From Theobroma cacao (lineage: Eukaryota; Streptophyta; Magnoliopsida; Malvales; Malvaceae), in NCBI RefSeq assembly GCF_000208745.1, contig NC_030857.1:4564714-4628713 (forward strand): a stretch of 64,000 bases of DNA. Reading direction: 5' to 3'. Position 1 is the first letter of the stretch. Each line of letters begins with the position of its first letter. This document shows positions 32,900 through 44,109 of the stretch, one piece after another. The translations under genes and the position numbers were made by a program. A model generated the notes under the pieces. That model was not told the DNA's origin and ran no database searches. It was given only the letters and a program-made list of their open reading frames with translations.

Positions 32900-35800
32900 T
32901 ACCACAACTAACCGTTTCGTTTGTGATTGGCCGGGAATTGAATGGCAAGTTATTTTGAACGTTAGGTTTCAATTAATGGTGAATGCCTGATTGGTGGTCT
33001 TATCTCCGCCTTAAAACCCCTCTTGTCCTTACTAAGAAGTTTTTAAGAACTTCGTTGCTTGTTTTAACAAGTTCACCCCCTGTCCAAAAAGAGTGAAATA
33101 AGGCGTTGGGTTAACAAAATAATTACTACGATTTTCTACAGTTTTGGAAGCGCTTCTTTTTGTTTTATGAGAAGTTTTTTGGTAAACGTTTTGGAAGCAC
33201 TTCATCTAATTAAAAACTTGATTATAAACTAAGTAGATAGATGGTACATTTGTACCTTCCAGTCAGACATGCTGAAATTCTGCAGGAAAATAGTTCATGG
33301 AAGTCTTTTTCTTCCTTTTTTGAATGTTCGACCGTCAAAAATTGACATGATCAATCAGAAATGGACATCCGGTCAGCATCAAAAAGGTCAAAAGTCAAGG
33401 AAAATAGTTGTTGGAAGTCATTTCCAATAGCCAAAGGTCCTTTACCTTTGCACCTAAACCCCCAACCTTCTTCACCCAATACCAGCAACCGGCCAACCCC
33501 CACGCCCTTTCCCTTCGCCGGTGGCTCCCCCTTCTGTGCTCGTCCTTTCTTTCTCCCTCAAGGCGCGCCTCCACTCGTTTCTCTCTCAACAGGCTATTTC
33601 TCACATCACTCATCTCCCTCACCGTGCTTCCCCCACCATCGCCGTTGGGCTTACTGGTGACGGTTTCGCAATGCCAATGGGTCTCCGTCTTCCTTCACCT
33701 CTTTGCTCTAAAGCAGTACTCAAGATGCCTAAACCTCCTTCATTTCAACCTTTCTTTCCTTTGTTTTTAAATTTTAGAGCCCAATCACATAAACTACCAA
33801 GAGGTTGCTGCATTTTTTATTTGGATTTATGTCGACTTGGGTAATGGGTATATATGGAGATTTTAATATACTTGTGACTGCAACTGAGATTTGAGTTCAA
33901 ATTGAGTAATATATTTGTATGATTTCTATTGAATGGAAGATGGAAATGGTGATAATAATAGGGGAAGGTTTTCTACTGTATTTTAAAGAAGTTATGCTTT
34001 GTAAATCCTCTGGTCTAAGATTGTGAATGCCAAACTGTAAATAAAGCGCACATAAAAAAATGGGCATAATTGCAGCTCTAGGGAGAACATTTGACCCATT
34101 TTTCTTGGACTGAGGACAGCCGACTGGGCATCATTCACATGAGGCCCATATAATGTACAGCTTCAGGCCCGCCAAGAATGCAAATCCTTATGATGCCACA
34201 GACAGCCCGATAAGAGCTACATTTACAACATTTGCAAGATCACAATAAGAAACAAAAGCTGCATTATCTTTAATCCTTTATTCAACAGAGGTTGCTGCAA
34301 GGACAATTGCATGTTAGCCTTTACACAACAAATGTCAATGAAAATTTGGTGCAGAATTCCTGCCATTCGAGGGAAGAGACTAATAGCCGTTTCTGGTCAG
34401 ATCTGCCAGGCATGGTCCTGTTGGAATGTGCTTGTGAGTTTCATGGAAAATATTCTTGGGTAAACCCGGTAAAAGAGCGTTGCTAAATGTTGACATTCAA
34501 TGGAGCCTTTCCTCTGAACAAGACAAAGATTGCATGCTAGAAGTATGCAGCCGGTGGCAAAAGGGCGGTCACACGTGTGGCGAGTTACTGGCAGGGGAGG
34601 TAGAGAGCAGAGTCAGGGGTTCGAAGAAAACAAGAAATGGGCGACACGTTGCAAATTTGTTTGGCTTTTCTGTGTCAGGGCAGAAAGGGGGGGGGTGGGT
34701 ATCGTCTTCGTCAAACTCGCCAAAGAAACCACAACTGAAAGTGCGACACCATGTGCTGCCTGGGACCCCTTTAGGAATACATGCCTTTATTTTACCTCGA
34801 TCAGATCAAAATCAAAAAATATAAAGATGCTTTCTTCCTCTTTTTATGCGAGAAATATTTGCAACTCAAGTTCTTGTTGAGTTCTTTCGATTTCCTTGTT
34901 TTCGGACTTCAATCTTTGTTACATATACAAGCGTATGTGGTAGTTTTTCAACCATGTTGAAATTCAATATTCTAAAGATCAAAGAGTGATTAGTTTTCTG
35001 AGTACGTATACGTAGGAAAAGATTAGAGAATAAAACGTTAATCCTAATCTTAAACTCCAACTTTTCTAGAGATAACTAAACTATAAATTAATTATCATCA
35101 TGATTTCAAAGTGATAACTGGTTACTATATCGTTACTATGGTATTAACCATCAATTGCGAGTCAAAGGATAAACTCTTTACAATTTTATTTGTTGGGTTT
35201 ATAGAACAGTCAATTCTACTAACATTGACTTGGAACAACCTTACAGCTATCTCCTTACCATTTAATTTATCTAGTGCATCAATTACCATAGCAAAAAGGT
35301 CTCCCCCAAAATAAATGCATGATGCCTTCTTTTGAGGTATAATAACTTAACACTTCATCTCAGTCGTTTAGGATTTCTTCATGCAACAAAATAAGGAATT
35401 AATTAGGAAGACATCCTAAACCACGAAGTGCTTGAGAAATAAACAATCATTTACTATATATTCATATCTCAACGTAGACATAGTCGGGTCAAAAGTTTTT
35501 TTTTTTATTGGTAATCTGCTAACCAATTGACCTTCTTTATTGCAAGTTTAGATATTGAAGTACAAATTTCATGTTCCATATCCTTAAGAAGAAAGTCTTT
35601 GGCCTCACACCGCCTTCTCTCTCTCTCTCGTCACTCTTCTGCGAATTGCCTGACAGTGACAAAATTGATTTATTGTCTTCATCTCTTCTTCTTTTCCATC
35701 TTTCTCCTCACCTTATCTTACTTTTTAAACCCTTCGCCTTCATTTATTCATTTCCAAGAGCCTAATATCAATATATGTTCCACTCTTCCACAGTTTTCTA

Positions 35801-35942
35801 ATATAAGTGATGGTGATGTATATTTGATCCTCTCCTCTAAATACCATATTTTTCTACTTATAGTCATCTTCCCTAAGCGGTGCAGATTTGTTTCAAAAAA
35901 GAAAGTAAAAGCCCAAGAACTAAAGAGGGAATAATTAGAGAG
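32900..35942. other. Upstream region of the ligase gene and of the MADS gene
   Basis: No gene is supported. 33370-33850 is C/T- and GC-richer than its surroundings, and the plus strand is open in three overlapping frames for 75-120 codons. This may be a promoter or leader tract, or a lineage-specific gene I cannot recognise. 34290-34880 also has overlapping plus-strand open frames with no family match. The final ~300 bp before 35943 would be the MADS promoter and 5' leader. Confidence 0.4.
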
Positions 35943-38507
35943 ATGGGTAGAGTCAAGCTCCAGATCAAGAGGATTGAGAATACAACTAACAGGCAGGTCA
36001 CTTTCTCAAAAAGGAGAAATGGGCTTATCAAGAAAGCTTATGAGCTTTCCGTTCTCTGTGATGTTGATGTTGCTGTGATGATGTTTTCTCCGTCTGGAAG
36101 AGTTAGTCTCTTCTCCGGGAATAAAAGGTACTGTTATGTATTATCTTGATTATTAAGTTGTCAGATATTGATCACAATCTTAACATGGTGAGAAAAGCGA
36201 ACTGAGAATAGTTTATTTATACATCCTTGAGTTCTAGCAAAATTCTGTTACATAAGGCTCCATCTGGCAGCATGAGTGAAATGGTTTGTTTTTGGTCTAT
36301 TGAAGCATCGAGGAGATTCTGGGACGGTATGTCAATCTTCCAGAGCATGAGCGAGGACGGTAAGGGAAGCTCATTTAATTTTTTGGAGTTCTTTTTCTTT
36401 GCTGATATTCATATGGTGTTAATTTCTTCTTCATTGATGTGGAAATGCTGGCTTGTTACCATGCAACAATACATCAAGACTGCGTAATAAAGAGGTAAAG
36501 ACACCTTCCTCTGAACATTATCAGTAGTTGCCCAACATATTGCTTTAGGCTTATGAATTTGGTTAAGATGCAAATATTTTAAATATTAATTTGCAGTTTC
36601 TACTAAAGGCACTTGGTAAGCTAAGGGATGAAACCGATCAAACCTGCCAAGCAGCCAGGTTTTAAATTCTTCCCCTCTCCAAATTAAAGCCCCTATATAT
36701 TTTCACATTGGTGCATTTTGACGTTCGTTTCTCAGTTTCAACTGTTTGTCTAACTAGCATTAGTTTATAAACTTGATTCTCCCTTTATAACGTTTCTATC
36801 TTTTGTTGCTGTTATGTGAAGCAGCCCAGTAAGCACGGATTCCCAGCTTGAGGTATTTGGCCAAAAGAACCTTCTTTTAAGCTAATGACTGTCAGTTTCT
36901 TTATAATTTCTGTTAAGCAATCATATCATTTCACTGAAATTTTAGGAGTTTCAACAAGAGATCCTTAAATGCAAGTCCCGAATTGTGGACATGGAGAAAC
37001 GACTAAGGTACTCTTTCATTAGCACCAGTAGGGTAATCAAACCCTAATCTCATTCCGTTCCCTGAAATTAATTAAACAGGAAACGTCTTTCAGGGTATTT
37101 GAAGGTGATCCTTTCGAAATCACAACCTTGTGTCAGGCTGAGTTCCACGAGCAGATCCTAGAGGAAACATTGAAGCAAGTGCGCTTGCGCAAGGTATATA
37201 TGATCTGTTGCATACTTGACAATCTTAGCCACCTAAATATATACGCATAAGAGTTGATGAGTTTATGATTCGAACAGCAAGTTTTACAGGAAAAATATAG
37301 TTCGCCTGGTCTACCACCAACTACACAGGTATTTAGAATGATCTTTCCATAAAAACTTTGCATAAAACTTGATTAAAATATTAGCAGTAGTTGTTATGAG
37401 AAAAAAAATACTTATATATCTAAAGAATTAGCTTGCTAATGTTATTGCTAGGTACATCTTCCTCCAGAGACTGCAGATGTAAATGGTTTTGTTACTGGAA
37501 GTTCAAGCAGTATCTTGGAATGGATACCGCAAAGAGACCCACAGATTCAGATTTTGAACTTTTTGGGTTCAAATGGTCTTCTTCGGCCAAGGTGCTAATA
37601 GGAAACTTATGTGTATACATATATAGATTTTAATAGCATAATTAAATTTATTTGTTCGCTTAATTAAATGGAAAAATATTCCTTCGATTAATCATTTGCA
37701 GAGATCAATCACAACCAGGTGCTGAAAATATCTTACCACCACCGCAATCGACTCTCCTTCACGGAGAAGAAATAAATGTTGACGATCAGTTGAGCCCTCG
37801 AAGTGGTTTGGAGAACGACAACATTGTGCAACGCCCTGAGTTTGGACAAGTTGTTGATGTCAACTTGTCCCCTTGGACTGAGCTCTATCCAACAGGTATT
37901 TGTGGACTGAGATGATTTTATGACGAAACTAACTGGTGATGATTGAATAGGCATAACAGATATGAGATACCCATGTCTCTCTCTCGTGGGCTGTGAGGAC
38001 TAGTTCCTAGCTTCTTAGAAATTTAATGAGGGATTGGAAACGAACAAATTAAGTAGAGGGAATGAAACAAAAAATTATAAATGATCAGTTTTAATTTACT
38101 ACTTATTAACTAGATGTGAAAAAGTTTTTTACTCATACACTTCATTTGTTAATTAAGGGAATATATATATATATATATATGCTTCTTACTGGTGAACCTT
38201 TTTACACTAATCCTAAACATTTTTTTGGACTGTCAGATTTAATTTCTGGAGCTTAGCTAACGTTTATATAAGTGTTTTAATTAGCAAAAACTTAGGTCCT
38301 TGAATTTGAACTCTGACGTTAATCAGAACGTAGAGAGCAATGTAACCATTCTATATATGAAATTTGTAACAAAATTGACTGAAATATGTGGTGGCAGGGG
38401 ATGATTCTTTTCCAGATGCGCAGCCCGGAGGACGCGCACTCCTCGAACTATATTTGTCTCAGTTTACACCCTCATCCATCTCGACAATGAATCAACACCA
38501 GACATGA
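35943..38507 (+). CDS. MIKC*-type MADS-box transcription factor, P clade (AGL30/AGL65-like)
   Basis: Eleven plus-strand exons: 35943-36127, 36306-36359, 36479-36494, 36597-36658, 36825-36852, 36946-37007, 37094-37193, 37278-37328, 37452-37591, 37702-37895 and 38398-38507. They give 333 aa with every phase consistent. Residues 1-60 are a complete MADS domain ([20 protein letters not shown]…). Next comes the short I region ([18 protein letters not shown]), then a weak coiled-coil K domain ([20 protein letters not shown]…[14 protein letters not shown]). The C-terminus has [10 protein letters not shown] near its end, as in AGL30/65/94. In Arabidopsis, P-clade proteins pair with S-clade AGL66/104 and drive late pollen gene expression; that role here is inferred. 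ATG 35943 is the first Met of the frame. Exon 3 is a 16-nt microexon, needed to restore RLRNKE and the frame. At 333 aa it is somewhat shorter than the Arabidopsis members. Confidence 0.94.
38161..38181. repeat. (TA)n microsatellite in the last MADS intron
   Basis: About ten TA units within intron 10 of the MADS gene. Confidence 0.8.
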
Positions 38508-40829
38508 TTCTGTAGTGTACTACCCATGGTTTTTTGCTGGGTTTCCTCGAGATTTGGTGTTGGTGGGGTAGTGTCGTGTTGCTTTGAGATTATTATGTGC
38601 TTGTATTTATCCTTGATACTGTTTTTTCAGTACGTCAAGCGGTTAAAAGCTAATTCGATCACGGGCTCTTGGCCCAGTGGTCACCCAAAGGGACAGGTTG
38701 ATTTGCAGGATCGGATCCAGGTCCTACCTTCTTTACAGGTTCATGACTTCATGCCCCTTTAACTCTAGGGGAATAAAAAGAAAAAGCCCCTAAAGAGTAT
38801 TCACGCCCAAAGTTCCATCGCTCTGATAAATTTTCCCTGAAGCCTCCAGCTTTGATTGCTTCGAGATGTTTGTGGTGATCATAAACTTCAACGACAAATC
38901 AATCGTGTGTTAATAATCAAGTTGATTCACTTGCTTTGACCTATTCTCAACCCCACTGAAGTGAAGGAAGTCAAGAAGCGGAGGATAGACCATTTATGAG
39001 AGCGTGGCTTTTTCAAAAAATTTTAAATTTTTTATTTATTATGCATTTTTTAATAGAAGACAGAAGGTAGAATACGACTTTTCAGAATTTTTTTAAAATT
39101 ATTTATTTATTATATATTTTAAATACTTTTTATTTAATAATTAATATAAATAAAAAATAATAAAATAATTTTACAATTAAAGTATTACGAACTTGATATA
39201 TTTTATTATCAAGATTTTGAAAAACACTTTTTGAATTGTGTTAGATTAATAGAAAAAAAAAATTATCATTTGATTGGTAGATAAATTCGTTTTGTTGTAA
39301 TTCTTTCGATTTCTATAACAATTGTAGAAAGAGTCATTTAAGTAATGAAAATTGTAAAAACAAAATTTCAAAATAACATAGATGGTGAATTTTTTATAAA
39401 TAATTTAATTATTTATATTGAATTTTTTTAATATAGAGTCAATAATTAATAAATTTGAATTTAAAAAATATTATTTAGTATAATTTTTTCAAACATTGTT
39501 GTAAATTTTTTTTTTTTGCTGTTTTAATTTACATATTATACAAAATTATTATTTATTATAAATTTTTTAAACATTAAGTAAATTCAATATATTAATTTTA
39601 AAAATTTTTAATTTTTAATTTTTTTCATCTTTGATTTTCAACACCAATCAGTTAACTCCACCCTAACGTCCACGTCACCCGGCGACGGGTTTCCGTCGTA
39701 AACCACAGTGAGGAGACGTGGTAGGTTCTTTGCCTTGCAATGGAAATTAGGTAGCTCCACCTCAACGTCCACGTCAACCAATGATGAGACGTTGCAATGA
39801 TGGGTCAATAGAAGTTACGTAAGAACAATAATATTAATTGTGGTCGCTAACTTTGACAAATTGAGTTGGGATTCAAATGACCAAGTCAGTCTGTGTCGGT
39901 AACAGACTCCCAGCTGGCTCTCGTAGTGTGAATATATTGACCCGTCACTAGGTGATCTTGAGATTGATCACGCGGGATTTCTGGTATTAGTAAATTTGCT
40001 AGCCCTGATGCTTTTTAGTTTGCAACTCCGTTTGCAACAGATTTTATTCTTCAGTTTCTTAATTTCTGATGAAAACAATACGGGATTTAATTTCTGAAAT
40101 TTTACCTTGTATAACAAGAACGCGCCTCTGTCTTTGCTACAAGATATAAACAGGATACTAATTATTAAAAAAATATGAATGGTGATGATATCATGAGATC
40201 ATGATAGTGCTAGAACCAGATTTGTTTAGTGGTGTCACCCGCAGATAGCTAGTGATTACAGCAAAATTCTAGAAATTAACAGTTTAGCAGAATACTTTCA
40301 TTTTGCGATGTTTTCATGTGAACTGTGAAGTTCCTAATGAAGCTCTGAAAGTTGACTAAGGGCGTTAAACAGTTACTCTACAGGGCTTCCTCTAGTTTTT
40401 TAAGTTTATCAGATAGCAGTAAAAAATTAGAAGGAAGAACTAGAGGTATGTTGCAGAACTGATTCAGATTTTCATTCATTGAACTGCTGATATATATACA
40501 AGGCTAAGTATACAAAAATGTCTAGCATATCTTCAGAATTTGGTAGACAAATCTGCATGAAGTATGGCCAGCACTAAGCTAAGTTAACAGACTGCCAACT
40601 CGATCAACATTTGTCAACGTAAACAAGCACTAAGTCATCCTAAGCATGCCTAATTACCTGCCACTAAACTGCAGAAGACTGAAGTCAGCATAGAAAAAGA
40701 ACAAGTCTTCAAAGAAAATTCTAACCAAAAGACACAAGACTTCCAGGAAAATCTCAATTCTAACAAGTTTTATACGCGGCAAATAAAAAGGGCAAGAACT
40801 GCAAGCAAGCTAAAGAGTAGTCAGATTGC
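38508..40829. other. Intergenic DNA between the MADS and receptor kinase genes
   Basis: No gene. 39000-39650 is very AT-rich. At 39655-39800 two related GC-richer segments (AACGTCCACGTCACC and AACGTCCACGTCAACC) carry ACGT-core motifs and look like a diverged local duplication. 38640-38760 has tRNA-like wording (GGCCCAGTGGTC … GGATCGGATCC) but no clear SINE structure. Confidence 0.45.
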
Positions 40830-40837
40830 TATAAATA
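40830..40837 (+). promoter_or_regulatory. TATA box of the receptor kinase gene
   Basis: TATAAATA, 51-58 bp upstream of the main ATG at 40888. It implies transcription starting near 40860 and a leader of roughly 30 nt. Confidence 0.65.
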
Positions 40838-40870
40838 CTGTCACCTACATTTTGAACCCAATACTCGTTC

Positions 40871-40891
40871 ATGCAATTCAAAGAAACATGA
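40871..40891 (+). promoter_or_regulatory. uORF overlapping the receptor kinase start codon
   Basis: ATG at 40871 opens six codons (M-Q-F-K-E-T) and ends in a TGA at 40889-40891. That stop overlaps the main ATG (40888-40890) as ATGA. If transcription starts near 40860, this would be the first ATG on the mRNA, so main-frame translation would need leaky scanning or stop-restart. Seen directly; an effect on translation is inferred. Confidence 0.5.
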
Positions 40892-43800
40892 ATTTCTTTT
40901 CCCACCTCCATTTTGCCTTATTAGCTTTTCTTGTATATTCCAAATACATATGTCTTTGTGTGGAGTCAGTCCCTCTAAGCATTGTCACAGACAAGGAGGC
41001 CTTGATCTCATTCAAGTCTCAGATGAGCCTGGAGCCTCCAAACCCTCTTTCTTATTGGCACCAAAACTCATCCCCCTGCAATTGGACGGGGGTCCTCTGC
41101 AACAAACCTGGCAACAGAGTGGTTGCTCTTAATCTTTCTGGCTTTGGACTCGTAGGATCCATAAGCCCTCAGATTGGCAATCTTTCATTCCTTCGTTCCC
41201 TCGAACTCCAAAACAATCAACTAAGAGGTGCTCTTCCACACCAAATTGGTAATCTTTTTCGCTTGAGAGTTCTAAACCTGAGCTTCAACAGCTTAGAAGG
41301 TGCAATACCACCAAACATTAGCAAGTTGACTGAGCTCAGAGTACTTGACTTGATGACAAACAAGATTACAGGGAGAGTGCCTGAGGAACTTATCCACCTT
41401 ATGAAGCTCCAAGTTTTGAACTTGGGACGAAACCTTCTCTCAGGTGCAATTCCACCATCCATAGCAAACCTTTCGTCTCTCAGCACTTTAAATCTAGGCA
41501 CGAATACTCTTAGTGGCAAGATACCTGGTGACTTGAGTCGTCTTTCAAATCTGAAGTATCTTGATCTCACCATTAACAACCTCACAGGCACTGTTCCTTC
41601 TTCCATTTACAACATGTCATCCCTAGTTTATTTAGCCTTAGCTTCAAATAATCTCTGGGGTAAACTTCCCACTGATATTGGGGACACACTCCCAAATCTT
41701 TTGGGTTTCAATTTCTGCTTCAACAAATTCACTGGAACAATTCCAGGATCTTTACACAATCTCACCAATATCAAGATCATACGAATGGCACATAACCTTC
41801 TCGAAGGAACAGTGCCTCCAGGTCTAGGAAATCTTCCATTCCTAGAAATGTACAATATTGGGTTCAATAAAATTGTTAGCTTGGATAATGATGGTCTTGG
41901 ATTCATCACTTCTTTGACAAATAGCTCTCGTCTTAAATTTCTCGCCTTCGATGGCAATCTTTTGGAGGGTGCAATTCCAGAATCCATTGGCAATCTTTCC
42001 AAGGTGCTCTCAAAATTATACATGGGAGGTAATCGTATTTCTGGCAACATACCATCCTCGATTGGCCATCTTAGTAGCTTGACTCTGCTTAACTTGAGCT
42101 ACAATTCAATCTGTTGTGAAATCCCACCTGAGATAGGAAAATTGGAGGAACTGCAAATGCTGGGTTTGGCTGGAAACCAGATATCTGGGAGTATTCCAAG
42201 CTCCCTTGGCAATCTTCGAAAGTTAAACCAAATTGATTTATCAGGGAACCAATTGGTGGGTGAAATTCCTTCTACTTTTAAGAACTTTCAGAATCTGCTT
42301 TCCTTAGATTTGTCAAATAATATGCTCAATGGAAGCATTGCTGGAGAAATTCTAAATCTCCCTAGTTTGAGCACTCTCTTGAATCTTTCTGGGAATTTTC
42401 TAAGGGGAACTTTGCCTCAAGAGATTGGGCGCTTAAGAAGTATTGTTACAATTGACCTGTCTAACAACCGTTTCTCAGGCAATATTCCCAGCTCAATTAG
42501 AAGCTGTAACAGCTTGGAGGAGTTATTCATGGCTGAGAATATGCTATCAGGTCCAATTCCTAGTGCTCTAGGAGAAGTGAAAGGCTTGGAAACATTAGAT
42601 CTCTCTTCAAACCAACTTTCTGGCTCCATTCCTGCAGATCTTCAAAAACTACAGGTTCTTAAGTCCTTGAACCTTTCTTTCAACGACCTCGAAGGGGCAA
42701 TTCCAACTGGTGGCATTTTTAGCAATCTTTCTAGCGTCCATTTGGAAGGAAACCCAAAGCTTTGCTTGAGCTCGGTATGTAAGAAGACCCAAGGTCATGG
42801 AAGATTATTAGTCAAAGTTTATGTTAGTATCACTATAATTATAACTTTAGCTGCGTGCTTTATTGTTGGCTTGTTGCTCTACAAAAAGAAAAGCAAGGTA
42901 AATATCACGGAAATTTCTGAATTGCTCAAGGAGCAGCATCAAATAATCTCTTATGATGAGATTCGTAGAGCAACTGATAGTTTCAACCCTGAAAATTTGA
43001 TTGGAAGTGGGAGCTTTGGGTCAGTGTATAAAGGGTGTCTTAGAGATGGTGTTCGTGTTGCAGTCAAAGTCCTTAAGAAGGAAAGGACAGGATCTTGGAA
43101 GAGTTTTCTAGCAGAATGTGAAGCTCTGAGAAATGTGAGGCACCGCAATCTTGTCAAACTAATCACATCATGCTCAAGCTTGGACTTTCAAAACATGGAA
43201 TTTCTAGCCTTAGTGTACGAGTTCCTTGTTAATGGAAGCGTTGAAGACTGGATTGAAGGCAAGAGAAGGAACACAAATGGAGATGGGTTGAATATTATGG
43301 AAAGATTGAATGTGGCCATTGATGTTGCGAGTGCATTGGATTACATGCACCATGATTGTGAAGTTCCAGTGGTGCATTGTGATTTGAAGCCCAGCAACAT
43401 TCTTTTAGATGAAGACATGACTGCCAAAATAGGAGATTTTGGGTTAGCCAGGTTGCTCATGGAGAGTTCAGAGGCTCAACAGTCCCTTGGCTCCACGTAT
43501 GACCTAAAGGGTTCTATTGGTTACATACCTCCAGGTTAGTAACAAGTTAACAATTCTCCTCATAGTTTGCCATCTGCAAATAAATCATAAATTCTTCTAC
43601 TGTGTTTTCATATACGGTTATTCAAGTCCATCATGCAAATTTTGAAAAATTTTGTTCACCACATATAAATTTCATTAACGTGAATGGTGTATATGGCTGG
43701 TGCTGTAGAGTATGGGCTTGGGAAGAAGCCGTCAAAAGCAGGAGATGTATACAGCTACGGAGTAATGTTGCTAGAGCTATTTACTGGGCGGAGACCAACA

Positions 43801-44103
43801 CATGAGAGCTTTGTGGGAGAACTAAATCTAATCAAATGGGTGCAGTCAGCCTTTCCCTCCAGCATGTTGCAAATTCTGGATCCTGAACTGCTACCTTTGA
43901 TGAAAAACCTGCAGAATGACAGCCAACCCATAAACCCTGAAATACAGCTTGATTGCTTGACCACAATCTTTGGAGTTGGACTATCTTGCACCACGGTTTC
44001 CCCTGATGGTCGGATAAGCATGAGAGATGCTCATCGCAAGCTTAAAACTGTCAAAGACACTCTCAACAACCGTTCACCTGCCAAGAATACGGAGCATGGA
44101 TGA
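40888..44103 (+). CDS. LRR receptor-like kinase, subfamily XII (EFR/XA21-like)
   Basis: Exons 40888-43534 and 43709-44103 (plus strand) form 1013 aa. The open frame reaches 40852 only through a TTG, so ATG 40888 is chosen. Order: signal peptide (residues ~3-25), N-terminal LRR cap with the WTGVLC cysteine motif, about 22 extracellular leucine-rich repeats of the plant type (LxxLxLxxNxLxGxIPxx), single membrane helix (VYVSITIIITLAACFIVGLLLY), then kinase. The kinase has P-loop GSGSFGSVYKG, VAVKVLK (ATP Lys), HCDLKPSN and DFG. Cys precedes the catalytic Asp, so this is a non-RD kinase, the class linked to innate immune receptors (FLS2, EFR, XA21). The single intron splits the Glu codon of PPEYG, the usual subfamily XII position. 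By family it is a plasma-membrane pattern-recognition receptor; the ligand is unknown. No disabling change was seen. Confidence 0.95.
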
Positions 44104-44109
44104 TGGAAA

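Noticed and set aside
38640..38760. tRNA-like A and B box wording, possible SINE
   Set aside because: No tail, no target duplication, and the spacing of the boxes is poor.
40852..40887. Twelve-residue N-terminal extension of the receptor kinase
   Set aside because: It begins at a TTG, not an ATG; the signal peptide fits the ATG at 40888.
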